64,000 bases of DNA, from contig NC_134763.1 of assembly GCF_050436995.1 (NCBI RefSeq), positions 2,542,001-2,606,000 on the forward strand, written 5' to 3'. This DNA comes from Anticarsia gemmatalis (Eukaryota > Arthropoda > Insecta > Lepidoptera > Erebidae). Under the pieces are notes generated by a model. It did not search any database. It saw nothing but the letters and a program-made list of their open reading frames with translations, and was not told the DNA's origin. The number at the start of each line of letters is the position of its first letter. Positions within the stretch are counted from its first letter, which is position 1. Shown here one piece after another: positions 46,501-57,598 of this stretch. The position numbers and the translations under genes were made by a program.

Positions 46501-47880
46501 CTAGTCCATGATTCTTTGCTTACTTTTTACCTTTGGTGTTATAAATTAAACGTTAGACCTCCAAAACATAATTCAAATCCTGTAAAAGACTAAAATCAAT
46601 GAAAAGTTGCCTTAGTCAACTCACGTATGCTCTTGAGACGATCTTGAATAAGATTAAGGTGAGCCTCAATAAATCATAGATATTACTTCAAAAGAAGACG
46701 TTAATATAATTTAAATGAATAACCTACAATATAGAAGTAATGCGTATTAATTGCAGAGTGTAAATCACATTTCTGAAAGTAAAATTGAATTTATTGTCGA
46801 CTAGGAAATGTATAGACATGCAAAATCTTAAACGGTCGTCTAGACATAGAGCATCAGACGGTTGCTTACCACTAGCGGCTGCAGATACTGCTGAGAATTT
46901 ATAGGAGAAAAATTGATTACATTGGTGTAACCAAAAGAACTTTTTTACTATACGAAGACATGACTATTGTTTCATATTTTAGAAATGGCACTATGAAGAT
47001 GTACTGGAAAGTAGATTCTTTACTTTGCATTATGATATCCAAATTATTAATTTGGACAAATTATTTTAATATATTATTCTCTTACGTAAGGTTGGGCATG
47101 AAACAGAACATTTTATTTAACCAGCAAATTATACGTACCAATTTACTGTCAATATTACAAGTATTTTTTATTTCTATCTCCTCCCAAACATTGTGATAAC
47201 GCGACGTACATTAGTAAAATTGTAAAAGCAAATTAATACAAAGAAACTCTCAACCCGAACGAAACCTTCACCAAGACTAATGACATAAAAATCACAAAGG
47301 AGCAAGCGTTTTTTATGATCCAAGCATCAAAAACAATCACCGTGGGTCGGTATTACAAACAACCCGTCGTGACCTCAACCGGTTTCTCCACGATTAAGTT
47401 ATCTGCCGTCTGTTTTACCGATTCCCAGTTAATTTCTTCATTTTGTTGCGCCTTCGTATTTTATTTTTTACTTAGTTTTTTAACGGCCGTCAGAAATGGA
47501 ACGAGCAATTTTTCTAATGGTCCATCTGATCGATCGAGCGTCTCGATTTCTGAGGATTTGATGAATGTGACAAGCGTTTTATGTGATGTTTTTGTTTAGG
47601 TATATTGTTTAGACTTTGTTTTAACGTCAAACTTTCTACGTACTTTAACTAAATTATACCCATCAGTTTATTTAGGTATGTGAACGTTTCTGGCCGTCTT
47701 TCGTGGGCTATAGATGATTAAGTATCTTATCATATGATACGAGTTATATATGAACGATATATGTACGAGTTTTTGAACCACTGAATGACCCGGTACCTCA
47801 TTAACTTCATATACTAAATAACCATAAAATTAAGTATAATATTTTTTACTAAACTCCACATAAGCTATGTAGGTAATGGC
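46501..47880. other. Unannotated stretch
   Basis: A 94-codon ATG frame at 47315-47599 has a hydrophobic segment (about residues 38-60) and a Ser/Asn-rich end. No domain was recognised and it is not called as a gene. Confidence 0.45.
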
Positions 47881-48036
47881 AACCCATCCGAATATATAAT
47901 AAACGTATATAACACGTTTCGGCACCGAAACGTTAGGCATTTTAAGGTAAAATGCGTGTTCGCGATAATTCCCCTATCCTATTATATATTAAACATGCAA
48001 CGCGAGAGTTTAAAAGTTATGAACCCATCCGAATAT
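47881..48036 (+). mobile_element. Penelope-type 3' fragment with exact 15-bp target duplication
   Basis: AACCCATCCGAATAT at 47881-47895 is repeated exactly at 48022-48036. The 126-bp insert has GGCACCGAAACGTTAGGC, ATTTTAAGGTAAAATGCGTG and the end AACATGCAACGCGAGAG then TTTAAAAGTTATG. Internal blocks match 38463-38570 and the 3' end matches 7312-7405. It is strongly 5'-truncated, as expected of target-primed reverse transcription. Confidence 0.75.
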
Positions 48037-48359
48037 CGAACCACGCTTAAGATTCCTTAACCTTTCATTGTTCTTTTTTAAATGTATCTTCTAATTACTT
48101 ATTTAACTACTCAGTTATCCTCACTGAAACATTTTTCTATTTTCCTTGTCCTTAGTACTAAGAAATTCTCTCTTCATCAACGCGGCGTCTTAACGTCTCT
48201 AATTGGCTCTAACTATCTACTTTGTAACTTAGTACAATGTTATATTATATTCATAAGAAACTCTAGGGTTAAGTACATTGTAATAATAGTTTATTAGCTA
48301 TTATTTTTGTTATTGCTTTACTGATGTACTGGATAATAGGTAATGAATATATTATTACA
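48037..48359. other. Unannotated stretch
   Basis: No feature was recognised. Confidence 0.5.
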
Positions 48360-48683
48360 CTAGATGACCCGTGCGGCTCTATTCGCGGTAATTTCGGTAA
48401 CATTTACTATCTCATTTAAAGCTTCTAGTCAATAAATGTATTTCCAAAATTATTTTAGAACTACTATTTTACGTAAAAAACATAGACAATCTTCAAAGAT
48501 CACTGTTATTCTGTATGATATATAGCCTATAGCCTTCCTCGATAAATGGACTATCTAACACTGAAAGAATTTTTCAAATCGGACCAGTAGTTCCTGAGAT
48601 TAGCGCGTTCAAACAAACAAACAAACAAACAATCAAACAAACAAACTCTTCAGCTTTATAATATTAGTATAGATTAGTATAGA
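48360..48683 (-). mobile_element. Chimeric Helitron-type element, minus strand
   Basis: On the minus strand the 5' end (48683 or 48673, because TAGTATAGAT is duplicated) and first half match the other copies through AACTACTGGTCCGATTTGAA and AGGAAGGCTATAGGC. The 3' half (about 48360-48520) is unrelated to them and ends GCCGCACGGGTCATCTAG. The element is still inserted between A and T and ends CTAG. Exchange of 3' halves is a known Helitron behaviour. Confidence 0.75.
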
Positions 48684-49246
48684 TTTAAATCGAAAAAAGT
48701 TTATACAATAAATTCAGCGTCTCAACATCTCACCGTCATATGCGCGTATTAATTTGTTAAGTTGCTTAGTATTCCAGTACTTTTCATTGACTCTATTCAC
48801 TAAACTGGAGATAAAGTGTTTAACTGTATTTGGTCTAAATCGAATGAAGATCGTTTTAATAACAGTTATCACAAATCCTTTATAACAAATATTTAACACA
48901 TGAGGTTTATGCCTTACTTCACTTTCAACGAATTTTAAAACAAACGTTAGTCCAGACTTCGCGTATTATTAAATCCTTCAAATTGCCTTAGACGTTAGAT
49001 TTATCATCGTACAAAATCTTTTTAATTTACATAATTTGCTCACCTGCCTTTAAAACATCTTTGCTTTAATATTTTTTTGCAATTCACTATTAGGTATCGA
49101 GTTTTTCTAAACACATATTATTTGCATTTTATCTTAAATCAAAACACTATCAAGCAAAATTATCGCAGGTGTTTAATTAATACTAGAACATGTAGTAATT
49201 TAATTATCTATGTTGTATTTCATGCTAGAAATTAATTTTATTAGAA

Positions 49247-49267
49247 TTTATTTATTTATTTATTTAT
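49247..49267. repeat. (TTTA)n microsatellite
   Basis: Five uninterrupted TTTA units. Confidence 0.8.
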
Positions 49268-49359
49268 CACACACTTCCATCTAACATTACAGTCACTAAG
49301 ACTAATGCGTTAGAGAAGTCACAAGATATCATTATTATTAAAATATTGATAATGAAGTT

Positions 49360-49480
49360 GGCTCCATTGTGGCAGAGTATAGTACAGGGCAGACAGTTTT
49401 GGAAGGAAAGAGGGGATTCCTTTGCCCAGCAGGGGCGAAATAAAAAAGCTGGCTTAGATGTTGAAGACACAAAAACATCG
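49360..49480 (+). mobile_element. RTE-type LINE 3' fragment
   Basis: CAGACAGTTTTGGAAGGAAA then GAGGGGATTCCTTTGCCCAG and CAGGGGCGAAATAAAAAAGC resembles the end of a lepidopteran LINE ORF2, which ends ...FWKE..., and its short 3' tail. A sister fragment lies at 55895-55975. The 90-codon frame here (49346-49618) starts in this fragment and continues into unrelated DNA. Confidence 0.5.
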
Positions 49481-50081
49481 CAAGCAGATTTTATTAGTAC
49501 ACAATATGTGCGTTCTGTGATGAGTTACACTCATTACTCTTGGTGCAAGTTTCTCATGGATAAATGTCGGATAACCTATCTCCTGGATCAGTATGAAGTA
49601 CAAAATTTCACTTTATAAGCTAATTTATACTCATAATAGGTAGTAAAACTGGCTATTTATGTTTCTGTGATGTGGAACATTTTTACCTTCGCTATCATTG
49701 AATTGATAACATCCTTTTCATAAAAGTAATATCAGCCATATCACCGTCAAAAAATCCTGGACGGCAACTTCCAGATGCCAACCCTATATAATCTTGACCC
49801 GTACGTCACAATGACCTTGTCATGTTACGGTTGACAGCCCTGGATGCCAGTCGTGAGTCGGATGTCATTCCTTATCTAAAACTCGTGTAACCTTTTTGTA
49901 ACATTGTTACTCTTTTTTATAAACCTACCGGGCGGATTTTGGGTAGCCATATAATTAGGTGCAGAGTATTTTATAATCACTGGTTAGGCATGATTTATAG
50001 CGCGATTTTCTACACTACGTGCTATCGTATTGCCTTTGTATCGAATCATTATCAACATTGGCCTGTTTACATCTATTTCAG

Positions 50082-50105
50082 ATGATTGAGGTGGCGTCAG
50101 CCAAG
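50082..50105 (+). other. Exon-like 24-nt segment
   Basis: A good acceptor (CCTGTTTACATCTATTTCAG) precedes ATGATTGAGGTGGCGTCAGC then CAAG and a weaker donor, GTTTGT. It is 24 nt, open in phase 0 (MIEVASAK). It could follow the 38-nt segment at 23559, which ends in phase 0. The weak donor makes this doubtful. Confidence 0.15.
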
Positions 50106-52755
50106 GTTTGTACACTTTGTTTGGTACTCGAGAAGAAAGAGTTATTTTCTTTATGCATATACTTAGAAAGAAACAGCATAAGAAACCTCATGTCTTGACT
50201 GCAAGAGCTTTAATAGAAATCTCTGCACTCGATGCTGTCGTATTGAAAATTTGTCATGAAAAAATTATTGACATTTACCATATTTTTTATACAATTTTTC
50301 TATGAGTTGTTGGAAATGAAATCGTGTGCTAGTCTTTAAGCCTAAATACTATTGTGTCGTGAAAATAATTCGATTTTGCCTTGCTTCGCTCAGGGTTTAT
50401 TAACCAATAAAGTAGGTTAAAATCTATTCTCCCACTCATACTAATAACTCTATCACAAAACTTCAAACGTTAAATTTTCTATTCCACAGAAACCACAAAA
50501 AATGGCTATCAATTTCCATCAAAATATTGCTATGATAATTTCCCATTAAATAATTCACGAAGGTGATAATGCATTTGAATTCGTTACGTAGTGAATCCAT
50601 CTCTTTGAGTCGGATATTATTCATGGATTCATGCCGTTTGTAGGTCACTTTGCTTAGATATTATGATGAAATACATCACGTAGGCCGGGAGCTAGTGCAT
50701 TTGTATAAGACATAAATTATTGATCAATAGTAGTATTGAGCAGATATATTAATGATTAATTTTAGATCGGAATAAGCGAAGTTATGTGGTCTTTATTCAA
50801 GCTTATTGTAGTTTACTTTGACAAAAGAGGGAATGTTTCAAATTTCGTGATTACATCAATATTCGCTATCTTTGATGAATAAGAATTGCTAAAACAGAAT
50901 TCACATTTCAAAAATGGATTGGTTTTTAATTTTGTTTTGAGTTTTCTGTCAAGCCACATGATAATACTCTAATCTCTCGTCTGTTCCCTGAGCTCTCTTC
51001 TAGAGAAGTGGTAACTGTATGTACCTATGTACGCTAAAACTCGCCTACAAAAAAATACTTAGCTAGCAATTGTAGTCGTAAAAAACTAGCCAAAAATCGG
51101 TCAAGAAATCATTATAAATTGAAACATCTCAATCGCCCAGACCACCTACAAAACACATAATATTGTATACTCTTACATAGAGGAACAAAATGGCACTATT
51201 CCGTTAACGACATGCATCAACGTCAAACACTGTCAAGCTAACGAACGCTTATGCGCTCACATCAGTGATATTTATGAGCACATTGTGAAATTTCTTATGA
51301 ACTCTTTGATATCCGTGAAATTAAGCTTTTGTATGTTATTTGAATGAGATGTTTAAATTATGTATTAAATTGTTGTTTAAAGATGGAGGTTTATATAAAA
51401 TCATAAGAGTTCTTTAGTCGTTAGTGATTATTAGCTTTGATGATGAATTAAGATCTTCATTAACTTGTAAAGATATAAATATTGCGGCTAACATATTTCT
51501 CGTGTATTAAAGAAAAAATATACATGCATACATAATATCACGCCTTCTTCGCATGGGGGTCGCAAACTAAACATCAATAAATATAGATGTCCATATTTAG
51601 ATTTTTCTTGCAAATAATATGTAGGTACTGTACGCACAGACTCACATACTCCTTAAGCATTGTGCTTACAATACTAATTACCAATCAATCAAAACTCAAT
51701 ATCACCACCAATATCAATGTATGGATACTTTAATTTGTAAAAGGACATAAGAAAAAGTAAACTTACACATAAATTAGACGTTTAGATTCCATCCCCCACT
51801 TTCAATTTTCTATACAAACGCTTATAAATATTGAAACAAGATCCTTACTACAGGGTTGCAGCTATAACCTGCCGAACAATAGTGTCCTATACTTTAATCT
51901 CGTGCCCTAAATTTTGTTACACTGCAACGCTTTTGGTAATAAACGAGGTGGCAGATCGTAAACTGTCTTTGTTGATGATGTAGGGGTTTAGTGACAGCGA
52001 TTAATAAAATCGCTTGATGTAAAAGACTGCTAGAAGATAGAAATTACGTGTTAGATAAATAATTCAGATCAAAAAAGCGTTGGTTGAAATTATACTAGAA
52101 AAAGCGTTTGATTTCTGATCAAAGAAATAAAAAACATAAGCAGCTATTTATTGTTTTGAAATATGGTTGTGATACCGTTTACGGATAAATCCTACTTAAA
52201 CTTAACTATCTTAGGCCTCTAGTAAAAGTTTTTGTACAAGAAGACAATGAAATCTATTCTACTACGACAATTATTTGAAAATAGACAGGAAAACAACGAA
52301 AGAATATTTATTTTTCGTTCATTAAAGACACTTGTTCAATCAAAATTAATCCAATAGCAAGTTAAGCCAATATCCTCTTCCCGCTATCACCGAGACCTTG
52401 CCTTCCACAGATTGTTTACGACCAAACAGGATTACGTTTTGTGATTGATACGAATTCCTCTTAATAAATTTCCTTTAGGATTACAACTACAGTACTTTGT
52501 CAATCTATTTGTTTTATACTCCCGTATTAAATTTTGAATCGGTAAGATCCAATCAGATTTATGGCCGATCGTCTCCGATAAAAGGAACTTATTAAAACAA
52601 AATTTATTCCCCTTTCTCAGTCTTAATGTGAATTTTACGATTACAAACCATCTACGTGAATTTATGAAAGGAATTTTAATTCAACACTTAACACAATAAA
52701 GTATGTTGTAGTGTTATTTATAAAAATATACTCTAATCAAATCAGCCCGAAGCAA
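50106..52755. other. Unannotated AT-rich stretch
   Basis: No repeat family was recognised. A 65-codon frame at 50108-50305 begins right after the exon-like segment, in another phase, and has no domain. Confidence 0.5.
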
Positions 52756-52974
52756 ATGGATATTGGTTGCCGACGCAACACATGTAAAAGGGCCGTTACT
52801 AATGAAACTAAAACGATAGCCGTGCACGATTTGTGTTCAATTAAACCTACAGACGAAAATCAACCTAACGTTACAAAAAATAAAGATGAAATTTGGACGG
52901 TAGATGAACATTCTTCGAATCCAAAACCAGAACGAGTATGTTTTGTGGTACACGGACCTCTCTCGCTTAGTTAA
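52756..52974 (+). CDS. Possible short ORF, 72 codons, unknown
   Basis: An ATG frame encodes MDIGCRRNTCKRAVTNET at the start and VDEHSSNPKPERVCFVVHG near the end, finishing at TAA. The frame is open upstream to about 52711. Composition is balanced and the stretch is GC-richer than its flanks. It has four Cys but no zinc-binding spacing I recognise. It could be a lost exon, a transposon relic or chance. Confidence 0.18.
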   Translation: MDIGCRRNTCKRAVTNETKTIAVHDLCSIKPTDENQPNVTKNKDEIWTVDEHSSNPKPERVCFVVHGPLSLS

Positions 52975-53216
52975 TTAAGACATAGATTATCAAACGTTTT
53001 TGAGTAGTAAATAAAATTGTAATCTTTAACCGTATAGCATTGCCGTCTATAACACCACTATCTGAGTAGAAGGGACGCATAATGTTCTCTTTGATCTCAC
53101 ACCTACGCTCATAGTCCTATAAATACTAATGCACTGTCAATTTTTAATGCACCCGATAGCATTTGATGTTTTCTTTCATAATTGTTTGTTTAATGGGAGT
53201 TTAAACTTTTGTTGCA

Positions 53217-53218
53217 GG
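53217..53218 (+). promoter_or_regulatory. Candidate recursive (zero-length) splice site
   Basis: AACTTTTGTTGCAG abuts GTAAGATTTG, so a 3' splice site is followed at once by a 5' splice site. This is the ratcheting-point layout known from long insect introns. Thirty bases later another donor, TCT|GTGAGT (53248), would define a small recursive-splice exon (53218-53247) with one open frame. Confidence 0.4.
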
Positions 53219-53267
53219 TAAGATTTGGATCTAGTTTTCGGCATTCTGTGAGTATGTTGTTTAACTG

Positions 53268-53534
53268 TATGTTTGGCGCAGTGATTAACGTGGTCATCTC
53301 GCCGCAATAACCATAACGCCCCGTGTGTCGGGTTCGAATCCCACCCAGGAAAAATATTTGTGCGATGAGCGCGAGTATTTGTTCTGAGCCTGGTTGTAAA
53401 TTTATCTATATAAGTATGTATTTAGACGTATATAAGTATGTTTATCAGTTATTTGATTACCATTAGCACAAGCTCTGCTTAGTTTGAAATCAAGTGAGTG
53501 TGTGAGTTGTCCCAAAATATTTATTTACTTATGT
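53268..53534 (+). mobile_element. tRNA-derived SINE
   Basis: Box A TTGGCGCAGTG (53273-53283) and box B GGTTCGAATCC (53331-53341) are intact. The body has CCCACCCAGGAAAAATATTT, GAGCCTGGTTGTAAATTTA and ACAAGCTCTGCTTAGTTTGA. The 3' end is GTGAGTTGTCCCAAAATATT then TATTTACTTATG, an ATTT-rich tail. The family is common in moths. The head still has usable pol III promoter boxes. Confidence 0.85.
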
Positions 53535-54781
53535 AAGCTGTGACGTCACGACGAAGCAGTTTGCAGTCTGATTTGCTTCATTTTGGTTTGTACATTTGTA
53601 GGATTACGAGATTATTTTGAGATTTCCTGAGGGAAATCACCAGCCGTTACAAAAGTGTTTTCTTGTTATCTGTCATCTTTTTGAGTTTATTTAAGACATT
53701 GATTCATGATCTTTTGGTTTTATTGTTTTTGCGAATCAGCGTTTCTTGACTGATTGTAGTGTCGCAAATTATAATCGTGTTAACTATTGAGTTATTCAGG
53801 ATTCAATCAGCTAATTAAATCAAAATCTCAAATTAATTTTTGCATTTCATAGTTTTGATTATATTAATAAATCATAACAAATCTAGCAGCTTTGAAATCT
53901 TAGTAATCTTACTTATTTATATCATGATTCACTCACTTGGTATATTTTTATAAGTGTAACTGCTGTCCAACGGCAAAAACATTTTCCTTCTAAAAACGAA
54001 TCAAAATAACCCAACAAAACGCGTTTACTTACGTTTGTGGTCAAACTTCCGAGAGATTTTTGTTTTCCTCTTAAATTCCCCTTATTTCTTAACGTTTCTA
54101 ATTTAACCAAAAGTTCACAAGATATAAGTCATGTCGAAACTTTTTAAACAACGGGAACAAACTGATTAAATACTTTAATCTTTATTTACTGTTCGTCTGT
54201 TTTGTTTTAAAATTTATTGTACAAGTTTTCAGGTTCGTTCTGTGTTTTAGTTGAGAATTTGTGGTACGTGTTAAATGATTGGATATTGTTCCACTAAAAT
54301 ATGTTTGGAGAACAATTTTTAAGTTAAATTGCTATTTCAAGTATCAAAATTGTTTTACTTAAACTATTTTAAAGATAGCATAAATTATGGTTGTTAAAAT
54401 GATTAAAAGTTTAGTTATGAAAGTGTAGAGTTTGAATATAGAGTTTTTTCTAGATATTGCTTTCTTAATAGAATTGCGTACGTTAATTACTAACGTGTTA
54501 GGAAACCTAGAAGTTTTCTTTGCGTTCGTGCGTCAAAGTGAATTTTTAATTAACTATTATCTTTAGCATCTACACCTACGGTATGATCGCTAGCAATCAC
54601 AGTAAAGTTAAATTAAGCAATAAAAAATCAGACAGAACTGCTTCTAGTATCATTAGTACCTATTACTTTTAGTGCTTTTTTACTGCGGTCAAAAGTTAAT
54701 TCGTCACTATTTCCTGCATTCAAGTGGTCTTTAAAGTTTGAATTAACAAAAACTCTTACACAATATACTTTAAGTATGTAC
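53535..54781. other. Unannotated AT-rich stretch
   Basis: No feature was recognised. Confidence 0.55.
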
Positions 54782-54976
54782 TTAAGCTACTAAAGTAAAA
54801 ATTTCTATTATATCGACTCCGAAATCATTACCAACGACATTTCCTAAGTCATTTCTTTTATTTTTAATACTCAAAACGATGCCTAATGGATCAAGTAGTG
54901 AAGCGCACACATTCACATTTGCACTATCTATTACAATTTCAACTCTATCATTAAAGTCATTAAGTTCATTTTCCAA
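54782..54976 (-). CDS. Possible short acidic ORF, unknown
   Basis: A minus-strand frame, open upstream to about 55009 (DNFKFDDSE), encodes ENELNDFNDRVEIVIDS and then a Val/Ile/Asn-rich part ending FTLVA and TAA. It begins at TTG rather than ATG. The Asp/Glu/Asn bias differs from chance frames on T-rich strands. It has no recognised domain. It lies 0.4 kb from another minus-strand coding-like frame (55381-55545). Confidence 0.13.
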   Translation of the reverse strand: MENELNDFNDRVEIVIDSANVNVCASLLDPLGIVLSIKNKRNDLGNVVGNDFGVDIIEIFTLVA

Positions 54977-55380
54977 TTCACTGTCATCAAATTTAAAATT
55001 GTCTTAGTAAAGTGAAGAAGTCATTTTGTCGTTGTCACTGATGGATTTTCAAATATTGACCGGGTTGGCCATTATCTAGCTGAGTATGCCGGCGGCCTAA
55101 CGCGGCGATGATAACGTTCGGTGTGTCGCCGGCCTAAAAAAGGTGTGTTTGTTTCCCGTCTGTGTTTGTTGTTAGATATTATATGCGGGCCTTTTTGTAA
55201 TTAAAAATGGACATTAGGGTTGAATTACTCTAAAGGGTATGGTTTTTGGTAAAAGGTGTTTATATGACGACACTTTCTTTGGGGTTAAAAGGGTTTTTGA
55301 TGGGGGTTACCACGACGCGCTTTTACTCAAAACTGAAATTTTGGAACCATTATAAAAAATACTACATACATTTAACAGTT

Positions 55381-55545
55381 TTATTTGACTGATACAGTTG
55401 TTCTACTTTTACAAAAAACTTGCTTTACCGGTGCGTTATTAGAACCAGTCCTTACATCATCCGTAACATCTTTATTAGTTCCCTGTACTAAAGCTTTTAC
55501 TAATCTTTTATCAGAGCCCATAAAAATTACTGATAAACTGTCCAT
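55381..55545 (-). CDS. Possible short ORF, 54 codons, unknown
   Basis: An ATG frame on the minus strand encodes MDSLSVIFMGSDKRLVKALV and continues QGTNKDVTDDVRTGSNNAPV before a basic end and TAA. It is more protein-like than the 79-codon plus-strand frame that overlaps it. Together with 54782-54976 it may be debris of one older minus-strand gene or transposon. Neither could be identified. Confidence 0.13.
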   Translation of the reverse strand: MDSLSVIFMGSDKRLVKALVQGTNKDVTDDVRTGSNNAPVKQVFCKSRTTVSVK

Positions 55546-55894
55546 AATTAACATAAAACACTATAAAGATACTTTTTGGAGAGCTGGACCACTTGATTAC
55601 CACTTAAAATTATCTCCAAGCTAGGAGCCTTTAGGCGTGAAGAGAACTGACCGCCTTTAAGAAAAATGTTGAAGATAAATTATCTCATAAATGACTCAAT
55701 CATTATGCTAGGCTTTCTCAAAGTGTGGGGCCAATATAAAAAAGACTAAATGCATTTACGCGTCAAAGACGTTTGCAAAACCGATACTACTTAAGACACA
55801 GTTTATAGAAACACTCATCTAATCTACTCACAAACGTTGACAGTTTAAAACAATCAAATTTGCAATTGCCGTATTTCGGTTTCATCATGGCCGG

Positions 55895-55975
55895 GTATGG
55901 CACAGGTCTGACAGATTTGGAAGGAAAGAGGGGAGGCCTTTGCCCAGTGGTACGACACAAAGGGCTAACAAATAA
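55895..55975 (+). mobile_element. RTE-type LINE 3' fragment
   Basis: GGCACAGGTCTGACAGATTT then GGAAGGAAAGAGGGGAGGCC and TTTGCCCAGTGG parallels 49360-49480. It ends in CAAATAAAAAGAAA. Confidence 0.5.
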
Positions 55976-57236
55976 AAAGAAACAATTTAAAATTCAAAGC
56001 AAGTATCACGATAGCGGGCGAGTCACAAAACATAAAATTATGATTCCAGATCAACTTAGTAACTATCAGAAGATTAAATAAAACATTAACGTACGAGTAA
56101 AGGAAGCCATCTTTATGAATGATTCACATAATCGCACAGAATACAGTTACGTACGTCTAGACAAGAATCATAACCATCACAGACATTTCCACACAAAAAC
56201 ACACAAACAAACAAAACATTCCTCTTTATAAATTAGTTCGGGAGAAGTGAGACGAAAAAACAAAGTTATGCAATAAATCCGTTTCAAACCACATGTGTTG
56301 AAGGGCCGTTCAGGAGATATTAATTACAGACAGACTGACATCCTTACTCATGGTATATCAGCACTATAATTGGGAACAAATGTGGACGATGATTTCGAAG
56401 TACACGATACTTGAGAATATATTTTGACTGGTAAACTTACGAAGGGTGACTTTGATGGGATAGTAAACACTTAACTTCAAAGGGTTGCAAGTTTATTTTC
56501 GTTCGTCTAATTGTGACTTCCTAAAAATTTTATTGGCTCCACTTATTTTCGCTTTTTTTAGCGTTTACTTAAAGAGGAAGGGTCTCGTTAGATTTTAGTT
56601 CGGTTTTAATAACTTCAAAATTATAAACCAGAAAAGAGTATATATCATAATGTGGATACTAAAATAAAATATGCTGCTTTAAAAGTCTATGTTTGAACTC
56701 ACATTTTCGACCTACAATTCGTAGAAAATTATAACCACATGAATATACTAATAGATAGATAGAAAGATAAACTTTCACATTTACTATTTTAGAATCACAA
56801 TAAGTATTTGACCTCACATGAAAACGCAAGTAATCACACATAACATTGAACAATATTATTTCCTTTAATCGTTCATGAATAAATAAGGAACATTAATCTT
56901 GTAGGCAAACAGAGAGATGTTTATCACAAGTCATCGAGTCCAGTATCTGCTTATAAGATCTGATTGTACGTACATACAATATGCTTAATTGCATCGTACG
57001 GTAAGATGGTAATCGGTTTTATAAAACTGTGTGTGTGTATGAATATTAAACTATAAAGTAGGCGTGGCTTGTGCCGGTTTGTGGTTAACACTGTACGTTT
57101 ATGTTGTATTTAAAACATTCTTGAGTACTTATGTAGTGTAGGTGGAATATTTTTGGATTGGCGTTTTGATAAAGTTAAAAATATCATCATTAAGAGATAA
57201 CTTTAAAATTACACGAACTAACTGTACCTCGATTCT
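55976..57236. other. Unannotated AT-rich stretch
   Basis: No feature was recognised. Confidence 0.55.
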
Positions 57237-57405
57237 GTACAACTATCGACTACCGACAACCGGCTAGCTACCGAAATTTTGACATTTAGAATGTACTGCC
57301 AAAATGTTTCCTACGACACCCGCCAGGGGCGCTGATCGGATTTTCATACAAAATTACTCGATGACAGTTCGATTGTCGGTAGTCGATAGTAGTAGAGAAT
57401 CGAGG
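57237..57405. mobile_element. MITE of the CCGACAACC family, well preserved
   Basis: The left end CCTCGATTCTGTACAACTAT then CGACTACCGACAACCGGC and the right end GTCGGTAGTCGATAGTAGTA then GAGAATCGAGG are inverse over about 40 bases. The inner block is CCCGCCAGGGGCGCTGATCG. TA precedes the left end and CA follows the right, consistent with a decayed TA duplication. Confidence 0.8.
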
Positions 57406-57598
57406 CACTGATTACAATTTTCATTTTAACAACTAGTAACAAAGTTGAGTAAAGAACAAATAGAGAAGCCACCAAGTTATTCATTTCATCTAATAATTTA
57501 GTGGTAACTGGGTTTAATTTTGTTTATAATTCGAGAAGTCCGTATTTTTAGACAAAATTAACAGGGAATATTTAATACACAGAACTTATCTATACTAA

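Noticed and set aside
47315..47599. 94-codon frame with a hydrophobic segment
   Set aside because: No recognisable family, and hydrophobic runs arise easily from T-rich DNA. Evidence was too thin to call a membrane protein.
53273..53341. Possible functional tRNA gene from intact box A and box B
   Set aside because: No cloverleaf acceptor stem pairs around the boxes, and the sequence continues into a standard SINE body, so it is a SINE head.
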